DNA of 6,406 bases from Planctomycetota bacterium. Its GTDB lineage: Bacteria > Planctomycetota > Planctomycetia > Isosphaerales > Isosphaeraceae. The stretch is from positions 1-6,406 of the forward strand of contig JAKBCQ010000166.1 in assembly GCA_021807585.1 (NCBI GenBank), in the 5' to 3' direction. This document shows, in pieces, positions 1 through 5,710 of this stretch (the first letter of the stretch is position 1; every line of letters starts with the position of its first letter). The translations under genes and the position numbers were made by a program. The notes under the pieces are model-generated. The model saw only the letters and a program-made list of their open reading frames with translations. It did not search any database and had not been told where the DNA came from.

Positions 1-1
1 T

Positions 2-277
2 TATATTGATGAGTTGATCGGTCCCAAGACCGTCAGCACGATGCCCCCCGCGACTTACGACGCGTTCAAAGATCACGGTAAGGTTCGTCCAAGTTTAACC
101 GAGAAGATGGAAGAAGCTCCCGCGATCATCGCCAAGCTGAACGAGCTGGGGGTCGATTTCCAAGGAGTGACCGATCTGTTGCTCGATCAGGGGGTGAAGA
201 GCTTCGCCGATTCGTTCCATCAACTGATGGGGGGGATCGCCAAAAAACGAGAGACGCTCGCGAGCAAGGCGCGCTGA
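2..277 (+). CDS. tal: Transaldolase, C-terminal part (5' end outside window)
   Basis: This is the last 91 residues of a transaldolase, the cytoplasmic pentose-phosphate-pathway enzyme that moves a dihydroxyacetone unit between sugar phosphates through a Schiff-base lysine. The frame is open from the first complete codon at base 2 and ends in TGA. The recognisable part is 'YIDELIGPKTVSTMPP' followed by 'ATYDAFKDHG', typical of the late barrel of bacterial transaldolases. A helical tail follows, with 'GVDFQGVTDLLLDQGVKSF', 'FHQLMGGI' and a lysine/arginine-rich end. The Schiff-base lysine and the first two thirds lie outside the window. Because the protein stops at the usual transaldolase end, a fusion to glucose-6-phosphate isomerase is unlikely. 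Family assignment is confident; the symbol is by family. Confidence 0.9.
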   Translation, partial: YIDELIGPKTVSTMPPATYDAFKDHGKVRPSLTEKMEEAPAIIAKLNELGVDFQGVTDLLLDQGVKSFADSFHQLMGGIAKKRETLASKAR

Positions 278-306
278 ATCACGGCGTGAGCGATTCAGTA
301 TTAAGT

Positions 307-372
307 GCAAATACAAGAATCGATCCCCTCCGAACCGCTCCGCGGAGTCGAGGGGGATCGACTTGTACTTGC
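307..372. terminator. Long imperfect hairpin between convergent genes, probable bidirectional terminator
   Basis: The arm at 320-333 pairs with 348-361 (14 positions, one G-T wobble and one mismatch). The pairing continues outward as TACAAG (312-317) with CTTGTA (362-367) and GCAA (307-310) with TTGC (369-372). The loop side holds the self-complementary CTCCGCGGAG. It lies 30 bases after the transaldolase stop and about 70 bases beyond the stop of the leftward gene, so it could serve both. There is no clear T-tract on either side, so this is a strong structure without the classical intrinsic-terminator tail. Confidence 0.55.
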
Positions 373-445
373 TTTAAATGTTAACAGGCGTGTTGATCGG
401 AACGGCCCGATTCGCGAGCGATCGAGTCGAGGTTGTGCGGACGGA

Positions 446-682
446 TCAGGGACCCAGTCCGCCGTGGGTACGCCAGGGGGTCAAGTGGGACGGCTGGTCG
501 AGAAACCAGAACCGTTCCCATTCCTGGCCGATCATGCGCATGTTTTCGGAATCGGTGAGTAATTCCTCGACTCTCACCTGTGGCGCTGCGGCGTACCTTG
601 GTAGCGGCACGGGGGCGCAACCGTCGCCGACAAAGACGGCGGCGAAGAGTAATAGGGCGAAGATGACGAACGTCTTTCGCAT
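446..682 (-). CDS. Small secreted or lipoprotein-like planctomycete protein, function unknown
   Basis: This 78-residue protein starts with Met-Arg-Lys and a hydrophobic stretch (about residues 4-18), then 'VGDGCAP' with a cysteine at residue 22. That looks like a signal peptide, possibly of the lipoprotein kind. The residue three before the cysteine is Gly rather than Leu or Val, so the lipobox is poor. The mature part is only about 55 residues. Its most distinctive piece is 'EWERFWFLDQPSHLTPWRT', which I recall as the conserved core of a small planctomycete-specific family with no known function. The ATG start is supported by GGGAGGA about 9 bases upstream. The gene lies 220 bases downstream of the HU gene on the same strand, so it probably has its own promoter, but I see no clear one. 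It converges on the transaldolase gene. Confidence 0.75.
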   Translation of the reverse strand: MRKTFVIFALLLFAAVFVGDGCAPVPLPRYAAAPQVRVEELLTDSENMRMIGQEWERFWFLDQPSHLTPWRTHGGLGP

Positions 683-725
683 TCGGGGGATCCTCCCACC
701 ATATTGATGGCGAACACCGGGCCTG

Positions 726-768
726 GATCGGTCCGGTTCCGATCGTTCCTTGATCGGTCACGCCGATC
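726..768. repeat. Two tandem GATCGG/CCGATC inverted repeats
   Basis: GATCGG at 726-731 pairs with CCGATC at 739-744 (7-base loop), and GATCGG at 752-757 pairs with CCGATC at 763-768 (5-base loop). Both sit in the 220-base gap upstream of the small secreted protein gene. They could be operator-like sites. They could equally be a local product of the general excess of CGATCG in this DNA. No function is claimed. Confidence 0.35.
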
Positions 769-902
769 GTTCAGTCCATGTCCACGCACGCGTACCCGAG
801 TCGAATCGACACGGGCGAGATCGGGTCGCTCGATCGGACCGCTCGGGTATTCACCAAGCGGAGGAAGGAACCGAGCCCGACCGCGAGCGGTGAGAGATAG
901 TC

Positions 903-1304
903 TCAATCCGCTTGATCGACGCGGGCGGCGCGACGTTCGCGTGTGCCTTCCTTGCCTTGAACGGCGGATCCGTCTTCTTCGTTATCGGCTGAATTATCCT
1001 CTCCCAATAAGGGAAGTTTTGCCGAATCCATGTTTCGTACCAGTTCTTCCATCTCCTTGCCCGGTTTGAAGGTGACGACATTCTTCGCGGGGACATACAC
1101 TTCGCTTGAATTTTTGGGGTTGCGCGCTTTCCTCGGTTTCCTTCGTTTGACCTGAAACACGCCGAAATTACGCAATTCGATCCGCCCTTCGCTCACCAGG
1201 GTTGCAATGATCGCGTCGAGCGTCCGTTGGACGATGTCTTTCGTCTGGAGCTGCGTGAGCCCGATGTCTTCGGAGATCTTCTTGACGATTTCTTTCTTGG
1301 TCAC
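903..1304 (-). CDS. HU/IHF-family nucleoid DNA-binding protein with charged C-terminal tail
   Basis: This 133-residue member of the HU/IHF family binds and bends DNA as a dimer in the nucleoid. Residues 1-92 form the full HU fold. The N-terminal helices begin '[17 protein letters not shown]', followed by the signature '[16 protein letters not shown]' around residues 40-55. The DNA-binding arm '[17 protein letters not shown]' carries the proline expected at the intercalating tip (P63), and the last helix follows. About 40 extra residues (93-133) are first acidic ('[12 protein letters not shown]'), then basic ('TRERRAARV'); ordinary HU is about 90 residues. I chose the GTG at 1304 because GGGGAG lies 8 bases upstream and the family begins with 'M-[TN]-K'. 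A longer reading from a TTG at 1358 would start inside the -10 element of the gene's own promoter. Which paralogue it is (HupA, HupB or Ihf) cannot be said. Confidence 0.9.
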   Translation of the reverse strand: MTKKEIVKKISEDIGLTQLQTKDIVQRTLDAIIATLVSEGRIELRNFGVFQVKRRKPRKARNPKNSSEVYVPAKNVVTFKPGKEMEELVRNMDSAKLPLLGEDNSADNEEDGSAVQGKEGTRERRAARVDQAD

Positions 1305-1357
1305 AATCCATTCTCCCCAGGGACGGGTCGAGCCGATCCGGCGTTGGAACGAACTCA

Positions 1358-1386
1358 AGGGTAAGCGTGGTATGGAGTAATGTCAA
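1358..1386 (-). promoter_or_regulatory. Sigma70-type promoter of the HU gene
   Basis: Read on the minus strand, a perfect -35 box TTGACA (1381-1386) is followed by 17 bases and then TACCCT (1358-1363) as a -10 box matching 3 of 6 consensus bases. Transcription would start near 1350 and give a leader of about 46 bases to the GTG at 1304. The box order and spacing match those of the tRNA-Thr promoter in this window, which strengthens both calls. Confidence 0.6.
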
Positions 1387-1409
1387 GAAAAAAGGATTTC
1401 CCTCGGCGT

Positions 1410-2012
1410 TTAGGGGGCGCCCGAGCGAGACGGATCGATCGCGATCAAACCGCCGTCGTAACCGCGTGAATCGTCGTGAGTTACGGGTTTCTCCACAACC
1501 CCGATCTCGCCGATCACGCCCCCTTCGACCCGCGGCACGCCGGCCGATACCCCTCCGTAAGCCGAAAGCTGCGCCGCGAGCGAAGCGTAACGCCACGCCT
1601 CGCCGGCGTCCGTGATCAGTGATTTAAGCTTCTGAATATATGATTCGCTGATATCGAGCATTGCGCTTTGATACGATGGATCGCAGAAGTAGACGCGGCA
1701 GCCGAGCGGTCGCGCCTCGCGGGCGCGGCAGCGACCGCGATCGTCTTGCCAGGGACACCGTTCGATTCCGTCGACCCCCTCTTCGCCGCGCGGAGCGTCG
1801 GCGACCAAAACCGCGAATTCGACCGTGGATAAATAGAGCGCGTGATCGAATTCGGCGAACCGGCAGCACCGTCCGCTAATCTCACACAGCGGAGCGAGTC
1901 TGGCGATCTCGGCGTCAAGTTCGGCGTAAAGCCGTGCGAGCGGGCCGCGCCACGCCGAGGCTTCGGGAAGCGTCGAATCCGGTTCGGATCGCATCTGATC
2001 GACTCGCGTCAT
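1410..2012 (-). CDS. YkgJ-family cysteine-cluster protein (second of a coupled pair)
   Basis: This 200-residue protein has the cysteine pattern of the zinc/iron-chelating YkgJ-type domain (CxxxCxxCC family). C43 stands before C49-C50 ('CEISGRCCRF'), and a second cluster has C86, C95, C105 and C110 ('CPWQDDRGRC' and 'RPLGCRVYFC'). Such proteins bind a metal or an Fe-S cluster; their cellular reaction is mostly unknown. The N-terminal ~40 residues are helical, and the C-terminal ~50 residues are glycine/valine-rich and poorly conserved-looking. Its ATG overlaps the stop of the preceding YkgJ-type gene by the four bases ATGA, so translation is coupled and the two products probably work together. 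It is cytoplasmic, with no signal peptide. The domain call is firm and the role is not. Confidence 0.8.
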   Translation of the reverse strand: MTRVDQMRSEPDSTLPEASAWRGPLARLYAELDAEIARLAPLCEISGRCCRFAEFDHALYLSTVEFAVLVADAPRGEEGVDGIERCPWQDDRGRCRAREARPLGCRVYFCDPSYQSAMLDISESYIQKLKSLITDAGEAWRYASLAAQLSAYGGVSAGVPRVEGGVIGEIGVVEKPVTHDDSRGYDGGLIAIDPSRSGAP

Positions 2013-2434
2013 AGCGGGGTCCGCGCCGCCGCGGCCTGGATCTCTTCAAGACTGAACCAATTTCCCCGACCCGCGCCGGGACAAACCTCTCGAACCCCTT
2101 CCCAAGCCTCGCGGCTCTCGATATTCTCGGGCCAGAACGGCCATGTGCGACACTGAACCGGCCGAGCCGCGTAAACCGTGCACCCCGCGGCCTTGTCCCA
2201 GAACACGCAATCCCCGCCGGGCTTCTCGATGAGACTTAATCGATTGTGCACGCGACGCACGTACTTGCGCGAGAAATTGTCGACCGAATCGCCGCGGAAC
2301 TCGGCGAGCGCCTTGATTTCGGCGAGATCGACCCAAACGTATCCAGGCGCTCCCGTGCAGCACGCTCCGCACCTCGTGCATTCAAATCGCAAGCCTTCGG
2401 CGTGCCAGGGTCCCTCGGACTCGTCCCGCGACAT
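2009..2434 (-). CDS. YkgJ-family cysteine-cluster protein (first of a coupled pair)
   Basis: This 141-residue protein carries the full YkgJ-type signature. 'FECTRCGACCTGAPGYVWV' supplies C19, C22, C25 and C26, and C76, C85 and C95 come from 'GDCVFWD', 'AGCTVYAARPVQCRTWPFWP', with C118 near the end. The family is thought to bind zinc, iron or an Fe-S cluster; substrates are unknown. I chose the ATG at 2434, with GGGGAA about 7 bases upstream. The longer reading from a TTG at 2485 has no ribosome-binding site and would begin upstream of the transcription start predicted from the -10/-35 pair at 2489-2517. It forms a two-gene unit with the next cysteine-cluster gene (ATGA overlap) and is divergent from the amidohydrolase gene. 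Confidence 0.85.
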   Translation of the reverse strand: MSRDESEGPWHAEGLRFECTRCGACCTGAPGYVWVDLAEIKALAEFRGDSVDNFSRKYVRRVHNRLSLIEKPGGDCVFWDKAAGCTVYAARPVQCRTWPFWPENIESREAWEGVREVCPGAGRGNWFSLEEIQAAAARTPL

Positions 2435-2488
2435 CGATGATTCCCCGCTCGGTTCCCGCGTGCGATCTCGTTCGGTTTCGTTCAAGAC

Positions 2489-2517
2489 GTTCTATCAAAT
2501 CAAGATCCCGCTTACAA
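2489..2517 (-). promoter_or_regulatory. Possible promoter of the YkgJ gene pair
   Basis: On the minus strand TTGTAA (2512-2517), a 17-base spacer and TAGAAC (2489-2494) each match the sigma70 consensus at 4 of 6 positions. The predicted start near 2482 leaves a leader of about 48 bases to the ATG at 2434. It lies in the only gap between the divergent YkgJ and amidohydrolase genes. Confidence 0.4.
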
Positions 2518-2572
2518 GCCGAGCCGAAACGCTCGATCACTCCCGATGGCACATAATGATGTGAGTAAACTA

Positions 2573-3580
2573 ATGAATGAGCGATCGTTTCATCGTCGCG
2601 ACATGCTCGCGTTCGCCTTCTCGGCCGCGGCTTCGGCGTCGTTTGCGGCTTCGCGAGCGACCCCTGGCCGAGCCGAGACGACGACAATCGAAGAATCGAC
2701 CAAGTTCCGAACCCCGGAGGAATCCGCAGTGCTTCCCATTATCGACACGCACCAACATCTTTGGGATTTAAAGAAATACAAGCTCCCATGGGTGAAGCCG
2801 GGGGATCTGATGGATCGCGATTACCTCGAAGCCGATTATCTCAAGGCGGTCGAGGGATTGAATGTCGTCAAAACAGTGTACATGGAAGTTGACGTTGATC
2901 CTTCGTGCCGGCTCGCCGAAAGCGAAGACGTGTCGGCGATCTGCGCCTCGGGCGCGACTTTGATGAAAGCCGCGGTCGTTTCGGGTCGACCCGCTTCTCC
3001 CGGTTTCGCCGATTACGTGGCGCGGTTTCGCGGCGATCGTTACATTAAAGGGCTTCGCCAGGTCTTGCACGGGCCGAACAATCCCGCGGGTTTTTGCCTC
3101 AAACCCGAGTTCATCGCGGGGATCCGGCTTTTGGGAGAGCTCGGGCTTTCATTTGATTTGTGCATGCGTTCAGCCGAACTCGGCGACGCCGCCAAGCTCG
3201 TCGACGCGTGCCCCGACACGAGGTTCATCCTCGATCATTGCGGGAATCCCGACGTTCAGGCGAAAGACAACTCCGCCTGGAAACGGTCGATCGACGATCT
3301 CGCCAAACGCGATCGCGTCGTCTGTAAAGTATCGGGACTTGTTGAATCGGCCAAGCGGGGAGCGTGGTCCGCGGACGACCTCGCCCCGTACGCGAACCAC
3401 GTGATCGACGCGTTCGGCTGGGATCGCGTGATCTTCGCCGGCAACTGGCCCGTTTGCACCGTTACCGCGACCTTCGCCGAGTGGGTTCATGCGCTCAAGA
3501 CGATCGTCCACGACCGTCCCCGGGAAAATCAAAAGAAGCTCTTCCACGATAACGCCGTTCGACTTTATGATATAAAGTAA
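2573..3580 (+). CDS. Tat-exported amidohydrolase of the COG3618 (fuconolactonase/LigI-like) family
   Basis: This 335-residue protein starts with a twin-arginine-type signal ('FHRRDMLAF' then an alanine-rich stretch, to about residue 35), so it probably acts in the periplasm. The rest is a TIM-barrel hydrolase of the Amidohydrolase_2 kind. 'IIDTHQHLWD' gives the strand-1 HxH (H60, H62), 'FILDHCGNPD' carries H222, 'VVCKVSGL' the strand-7 segment, and 'VIFAGNWPVC' the strand-8 end. Family members hydrolyse sugar lactones and related ring compounds; the substrate here cannot be read. The strand-8 residue is Asn291, where many relatives have Asp. I prefer the ATG at 2573 (GAG 7 bases upstream, short n-region), but an in-frame ATG at 2546 adds nine residues and is possible. 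The next gene follows after a short gap in the same direction. Confidence 0.85.
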   Translation: MNERSFHRRDMLAFAFSAAASASFAASRATPGRAETTTIEESTKFRTPEESAVLPIIDTHQHLWDLKKYKLPWVKPGDLMDRDYLEADYLKAVEGLNVVKTVYMEVDVDPSCRLAESEDVSAICASGATLMKAAVVSGRPASPGFADYVARFRGDRYIKGLRQVLHGPNNPAGFCLKPEFIAGIRLLGELGLSFDLCMRSAELGDAAKLVDACPDTRFILDHCGNPDVQAKDNSAWKRSIDDLAKRDRVVCKVSGLVESAKRGAWSADDLAPYANHVIDAFGWDRVIFAGNWPVCTVTATFAEWVHALKTIVHDRPRENQKKLFHDNAVRLYDIK

Positions 3581-3628
3581 CCGTTCGGATTCGATCATTC
3601 ATGAACATCTGACGAGGAGGTCGCGGTG

Positions 3629-3961
3629 ATGATTCGGCTTGGCCAAGCGATCGCCGCGACGATGGGTTGCACGATCGCCGCGGGATTCGCGGGAGGCGTC
3701 GTGGGGGCTTCGGTCGGTTCGTTCGCGCCTGGATTCGTTCTTTGGCTCGAAGAGTTCGGCCCGTCGCGCAACGCGTTCGACCCGACGCAATTTGGTCTGG
3801 GCCTGGGGATTGTGAGCGGGCTCTTTTTGGGGGCGTCGGTCGGTTCATTCCTCGTGATGGGGCTCGCATGGCGCGACGCGTGGCTCGCTCGGTGGGGTAT
3901 CTCGATCGAAACACACCGAAAAGTCGTCGACGAATCGTTCGCGGCGGCCGAACGTGCGTGA
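3629..3961 (+). CDS. Small two-helix membrane protein with duplicated glycine-rich segment, function unknown
   Basis: This 110-residue protein has two long hydrophobic, glycine/alanine-rich stretches (about residues 7-40 and 56-81), which suggests two membrane helices with glycine-zipper packing. Both contain the identical heptapeptide GASVGSF (26-32 and 68-74), pointing to an internal duplication. The loop between them is polar ('EEFGPSRNAFDPTQ'), and the tail (82-110) is soluble and charged. The ATG at 3629 is preferred because GAGGAGG ends 8 bases before it; a GTG three bases earlier is also in frame. It follows the amidohydrolase gene by 48 bases and could be co-transcribed with it. I recognise no family. 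Confidence 0.75.
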   Translation: MIRLGQAIAATMGCTIAAGFAGGVVGASVGSFAPGFVLWLEEFGPSRNAFDPTQFGLGLGIVSGLFLGASVGSFLVMGLAWRDAWLARWGISIETHRKVVDESFAAAERA

Positions 3962-3996
3962 ACCTCGCCGAGCGGTTTCGTATCAGGCTCACGGAA

Positions 3997-4008
3997 GCCC
4001 GGCCGGGC
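3997..4008. repeat. Perfect GC-rich palindrome GCCCGGCCGGGC
   Basis: This 12-base perfect palindrome lies 36 bases after the stop of the small membrane protein gene. It has no loop of its own and no following T-tract, so it is at most a weak terminator or pause site. The rest of the 216-base gap up to the tRNA holds only the tRNA promoter that I can identify. Confidence 0.3.
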
Positions 4009-4139
4009 GCGGTTAGGCACGACAATATAGAGGCTCAAAGCCGGCGTTAGACGAAACGAGGCATCTTCGAGTTGCTGATCGAATTCGGCCGGGACGGAGT
4101 TTGATTTCAGCGATCATGCACGATGGAATCGTCGCCGCA

Positions 4140-4168
4140 TTGACAATCGGGGCTCGACGATTTACCTT
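4140..4168 (+). promoter_or_regulatory. Sigma70-type promoter of tRNA-Thr
   Basis: A perfect TTGACA (4140-4145), a 17-base spacer and TACCTT (4163-4168) place the start of transcription about 2-3 bases before the tRNA. That is the short leader expected for a singly transcribed tRNA. The layout copies that of the HU promoter (TTGACA-N17-TACCCT). Confidence 0.65.
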
Positions 4169-4177
4169 AATTCCGTC

Positions 4178-4250
4178 GCCAACGTAGCTCAATCGGCAGA
4201 GCACCGCTTTCGTAAAGCGGGGGTTAAGGGTTCAACTCCCTTCGTTGGCT
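4178..4250 (+). tRNA. tRNA-Thr, anticodon CGT
   Basis: A complete cloverleaf can be drawn. The acceptor stem is GCCAACG (4178-4184) with CGTTGGC (4243-4249). The D stem is GCTC/GAGC, and the anticodon stem is CCGCT (4204-4208) with AGCGG (4216-4220) around loop TTCGTAA. A 5-base variable loop GGGTT follows, then T stem AAGGG/CCCTT around TTCAACT. The anticodon at 4211-4213 is CGT, which reads the threonine codon ACG. The discriminator base is T (4250), and no CCA is encoded, so CCA must be added after transcription. All stems pair without mismatch. Confidence 0.97.
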
Positions 4251-4343
4251 TTTCTCGCGATCGAATTCATCCGATTGATTCGGATCCTCGACAGGTTCAC
4301 CCTAAGAGAACACGATTGATTTCATCAGTGCGTATTAGTTATG

Positions 4344-4372
4344 TTTACACTTTTGCGATCTCATTCGATTAG
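4344..4372 (+). promoter_or_regulatory. Weak candidate promoter for the zinc-ribbon membrane gene
   Basis: TTTACA (4344-4349) matches the -35 consensus at 5 of 6 positions. It is followed after 17 bases by GATTAG (4367-4372), which matches the -10 box at only 3 of 6. The interrupted gene begins about 50 bases downstream of the predicted start site. This is a low-confidence call. Confidence 0.3.
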
Positions 4373-4430
4373 GTAGCCCGGACTCGACGACGAAAGGCGA
4401 TCGAGGATCATTTGGGCCGCACATATGTTA

Positions 4431-5456
4431 ATGTACTTTGGGTGAACCTTCACCGAATCGGTCTCGGGGGATCGATTAGTCGAACTTAAGTGCGAGCATT
4501 GTTCAAGCGTTTATTATTATCTCCCGGCGCGTATCGGACGCGGATCGGCGACCGCTCCGTACCTGATCGGCCAAAAGCGAGCCGCTCAAAAAGCGAAGGA
4601 GAACGCTCGACGCGATCTCGAAGAGCGACTTCGCGACGAATCCGAACTCGTACCGTGCCCGAAATGCCAATGGATTAATGAAAGTTTGATACAAGGATTC
4701 CGTCATACAGATTATCGCGGTTGGGGATTCGGCGCAATCGGTGTAGGATCGGCGGGGACTTTTTTTTCCTTGCTTATCGCATTAATTTTCTCAAGAGATC
4801 TGAGGAAGAAGAATTACGCCGTAATGACGGCGATTCTTGGACCTATCATTTCGCTTACGATCGCGATTTTGCTTCTCGGCCGGCGAAAATGGATGAGGAA
4901 TCGAATTCAGCCGAATTGCGATTTTCCCCTTGCGCCCAAAAGACCCGCCGGCACGCCTTTGGCGATGATTCGTAACGCTGAGACCGGGTTACTCGAAGCC
5001 GTTCCCCGCCCGGTTGAGCTGTTTACCGAACGGAATGACTGGATCGGTTTTCAGATCGGCGTTAACAAGCTTCCGGCGGTTTGTTGCTGCTGCGTCGAGT
5101 CCGCGGATCCGGCGTTCTTTTACAAACAATACATTATCGAGGGATTGTCGTTGACGATCCCCTTTTGTCGATATTGTGCGTGATCCTGGAGACGACGTAA
5201 ATGGAAGACGGCGATCGCGATTACGCTCTCGATGATCGGAGTCGGGTATCTCACAATCTCATCGCTGAATCTTGATAAAGTGACATATTGGTGTGTTTGG
5301 GGAGGCGCGATCGTCTTCGCTCCGTTCTTCGGGGCGTTCATCGCCGGGTGGAAACCCACGCCGTTTCGCGTTCGGCTCGTCGACGAATCGCGTTCGATCG
5401 CGATGTTGTCGTTCCAAAACGATGAATACCGAAAAATGCTTATTCTTCCAACTTAG
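4431..5456 (+). pseudogene. Zinc-ribbon multi-pass membrane protein gene interrupted by two in-frame TGA codons
   Basis: One frame runs from ATG 4431 (or 4425) to TAG 5454-5456, 341 codons. It is broken only by TGA at 4443-4445 (codon 5) and TGA at 5181-5183 (codon 251), and no shift of frame is needed. Before the first TGA it reads MYFG. After it come 'RLVELKCEHCSSVYYYL' (C21, C24), a charged helical stretch ('AAQKAKENARRDLEERL') and 'LVPCPKCQWINE' (C76, C79), together a split zinc ribbon. Two membrane helices follow (about 97-120 and 128-150), then a second cysteine set (C218-C221 in 'AVCCCCVE' and C246, C249 in 'FCRYC'). After the second TGA the frame continues with 'SWRRRKWKTAIAITL' and two more helices. 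I recall similar intact proteins in planctomycetes, but no function. Ordinary gene finding would report only fragments beginning at TTG 4686 and ATG 5232. It is either a young pseudogene or a gene read through at UGA. The start lacks a good ribosome-binding site. Confidence 0.7.
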
Positions 5457-5512
5457 TATATTATTATGCTTGGCGCGATTGATTGATACAGATAGATATA
5501 CATATAATTAAA

Positions 5513-5555
5513 TTAAAATATATCGCGAAGTTTCTCGGCTATCCGTACGCGTCAT
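5513..5555 (-). pseudogene. hicA-like toxin gene remnant, frameshifted and truncated
   Basis: The ATG at 5555 overlaps the stop of the hicB-like gene by ATGA. The first codons read MTRTD. After a one- or two-base slip the next frame reads 'IAEKLRDIF' and then TAA, so the combined sequence resembles a HicA start of the form M-x-R-x-[DE]-L-I-x-x-L-R-x-I. Nothing like the rest of HicA (the glycine/histidine-containing RNase part) follows; the DNA turns A/T-rich instead. HicA is a small mRNA-cleaving toxin of the double-stranded-RNA-binding fold. The call rests mainly on position and on the first ~14 residues, so it is an inference. Confidence 0.5.
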
Positions 5556-5710
5556 GGGTTTTCTCCTCTCGTAACTTCGAGATCGAGTTCCTTGAGAAGT
5601 TTTATAAGATCCTCCAGTGTTTCGCCTTGGGTCGAATAATCGGGATAATCCCTCAGCTAGGCCGACCAGGATCCGCCGACATGCCGATAAACGATCTTGA
5701 TCGTTTGCAT
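5552..5710 (-). pseudogene. hicB-like antitoxin gene broken by an in-frame TAG
   Basis: From ATG 5710 the frame reads 'MQTIKIVYRHVGGSWSA', then TAG (5657-5659), then 'LRDYPDYSTQGETLEDL', 'IKLLKELDLEVTRGENP' and TGA. This is the compact solo HicB fold (about 50-60 residues): a beta strand, the 'W-x-x-Y-L-x-[DE]-x-P-D-Y-x-T-Q-G-E-T-L-E-[DE]-L' core, and a helix. Relatives from memory have Tyr where the TAG stands, so TAT or TAC to TAG by one base change would explain it. GAAGG lies 9 bases before the ATG. HicB normally neutralises HicA and represses its own operon. It overlaps the hicA remnant by ATGA, the usual arrangement, and a strong promoter lies upstream. An out-of-frame ATG at 5732 gives a misleading 74-residue reading. 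Confidence 0.7.

Noticed and set aside
1387..1409. Intrinsic terminator after the second YkgJ gene (T-run on the minus strand)
   Set aside because: A run of six T follows the stop, but only a 3-bp stem can be drawn before it.
4269..4285. Hairpin ATCCGA/TCGGAT after the tRNA as terminator
   Set aside because: The stem is only 6 bp and no T-tract follows, so it is too weak to call.
4490..4678. Arginine-rich 62-residue ORF on the plus strand
   Set aside because: It is a shifted-frame shadow of the zinc-ribbon membrane gene, whose frame shows CxxC motifs through the same bases.
4686..5183. Free-standing 165-residue protein starting at TTG
   Set aside because: The same frame is open far upstream and encodes the matching CxxC half of the zinc ribbon. 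No ribosome-binding site precedes the TTG.
4443..5183. Selenocysteine at the two TGA codons
   Set aside because: The residues around them do not resemble a redox site, and no convincing hairpin of bacterial SECIS type directly follows either TGA. Only a 4-bp stem follows the first.
5232..5456. Free-standing 74-residue membrane protein
   Set aside because: It is in frame with the interrupted gene, coding character continues from the TGA at 5181, and there is no ribosome-binding site before the ATG.
4431..5456. Genome-wide UGA-to-Trp code change
   Set aside because: Transaldolase, HU and the small membrane protein all end cleanly in TGA at the expected family or frame ends.
4178..5710. Integrated element with att sites at tRNA-Thr
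   Set aside because: I found no second copy of the tRNA 3' end downstream and no integrase or transposase frame in the window.
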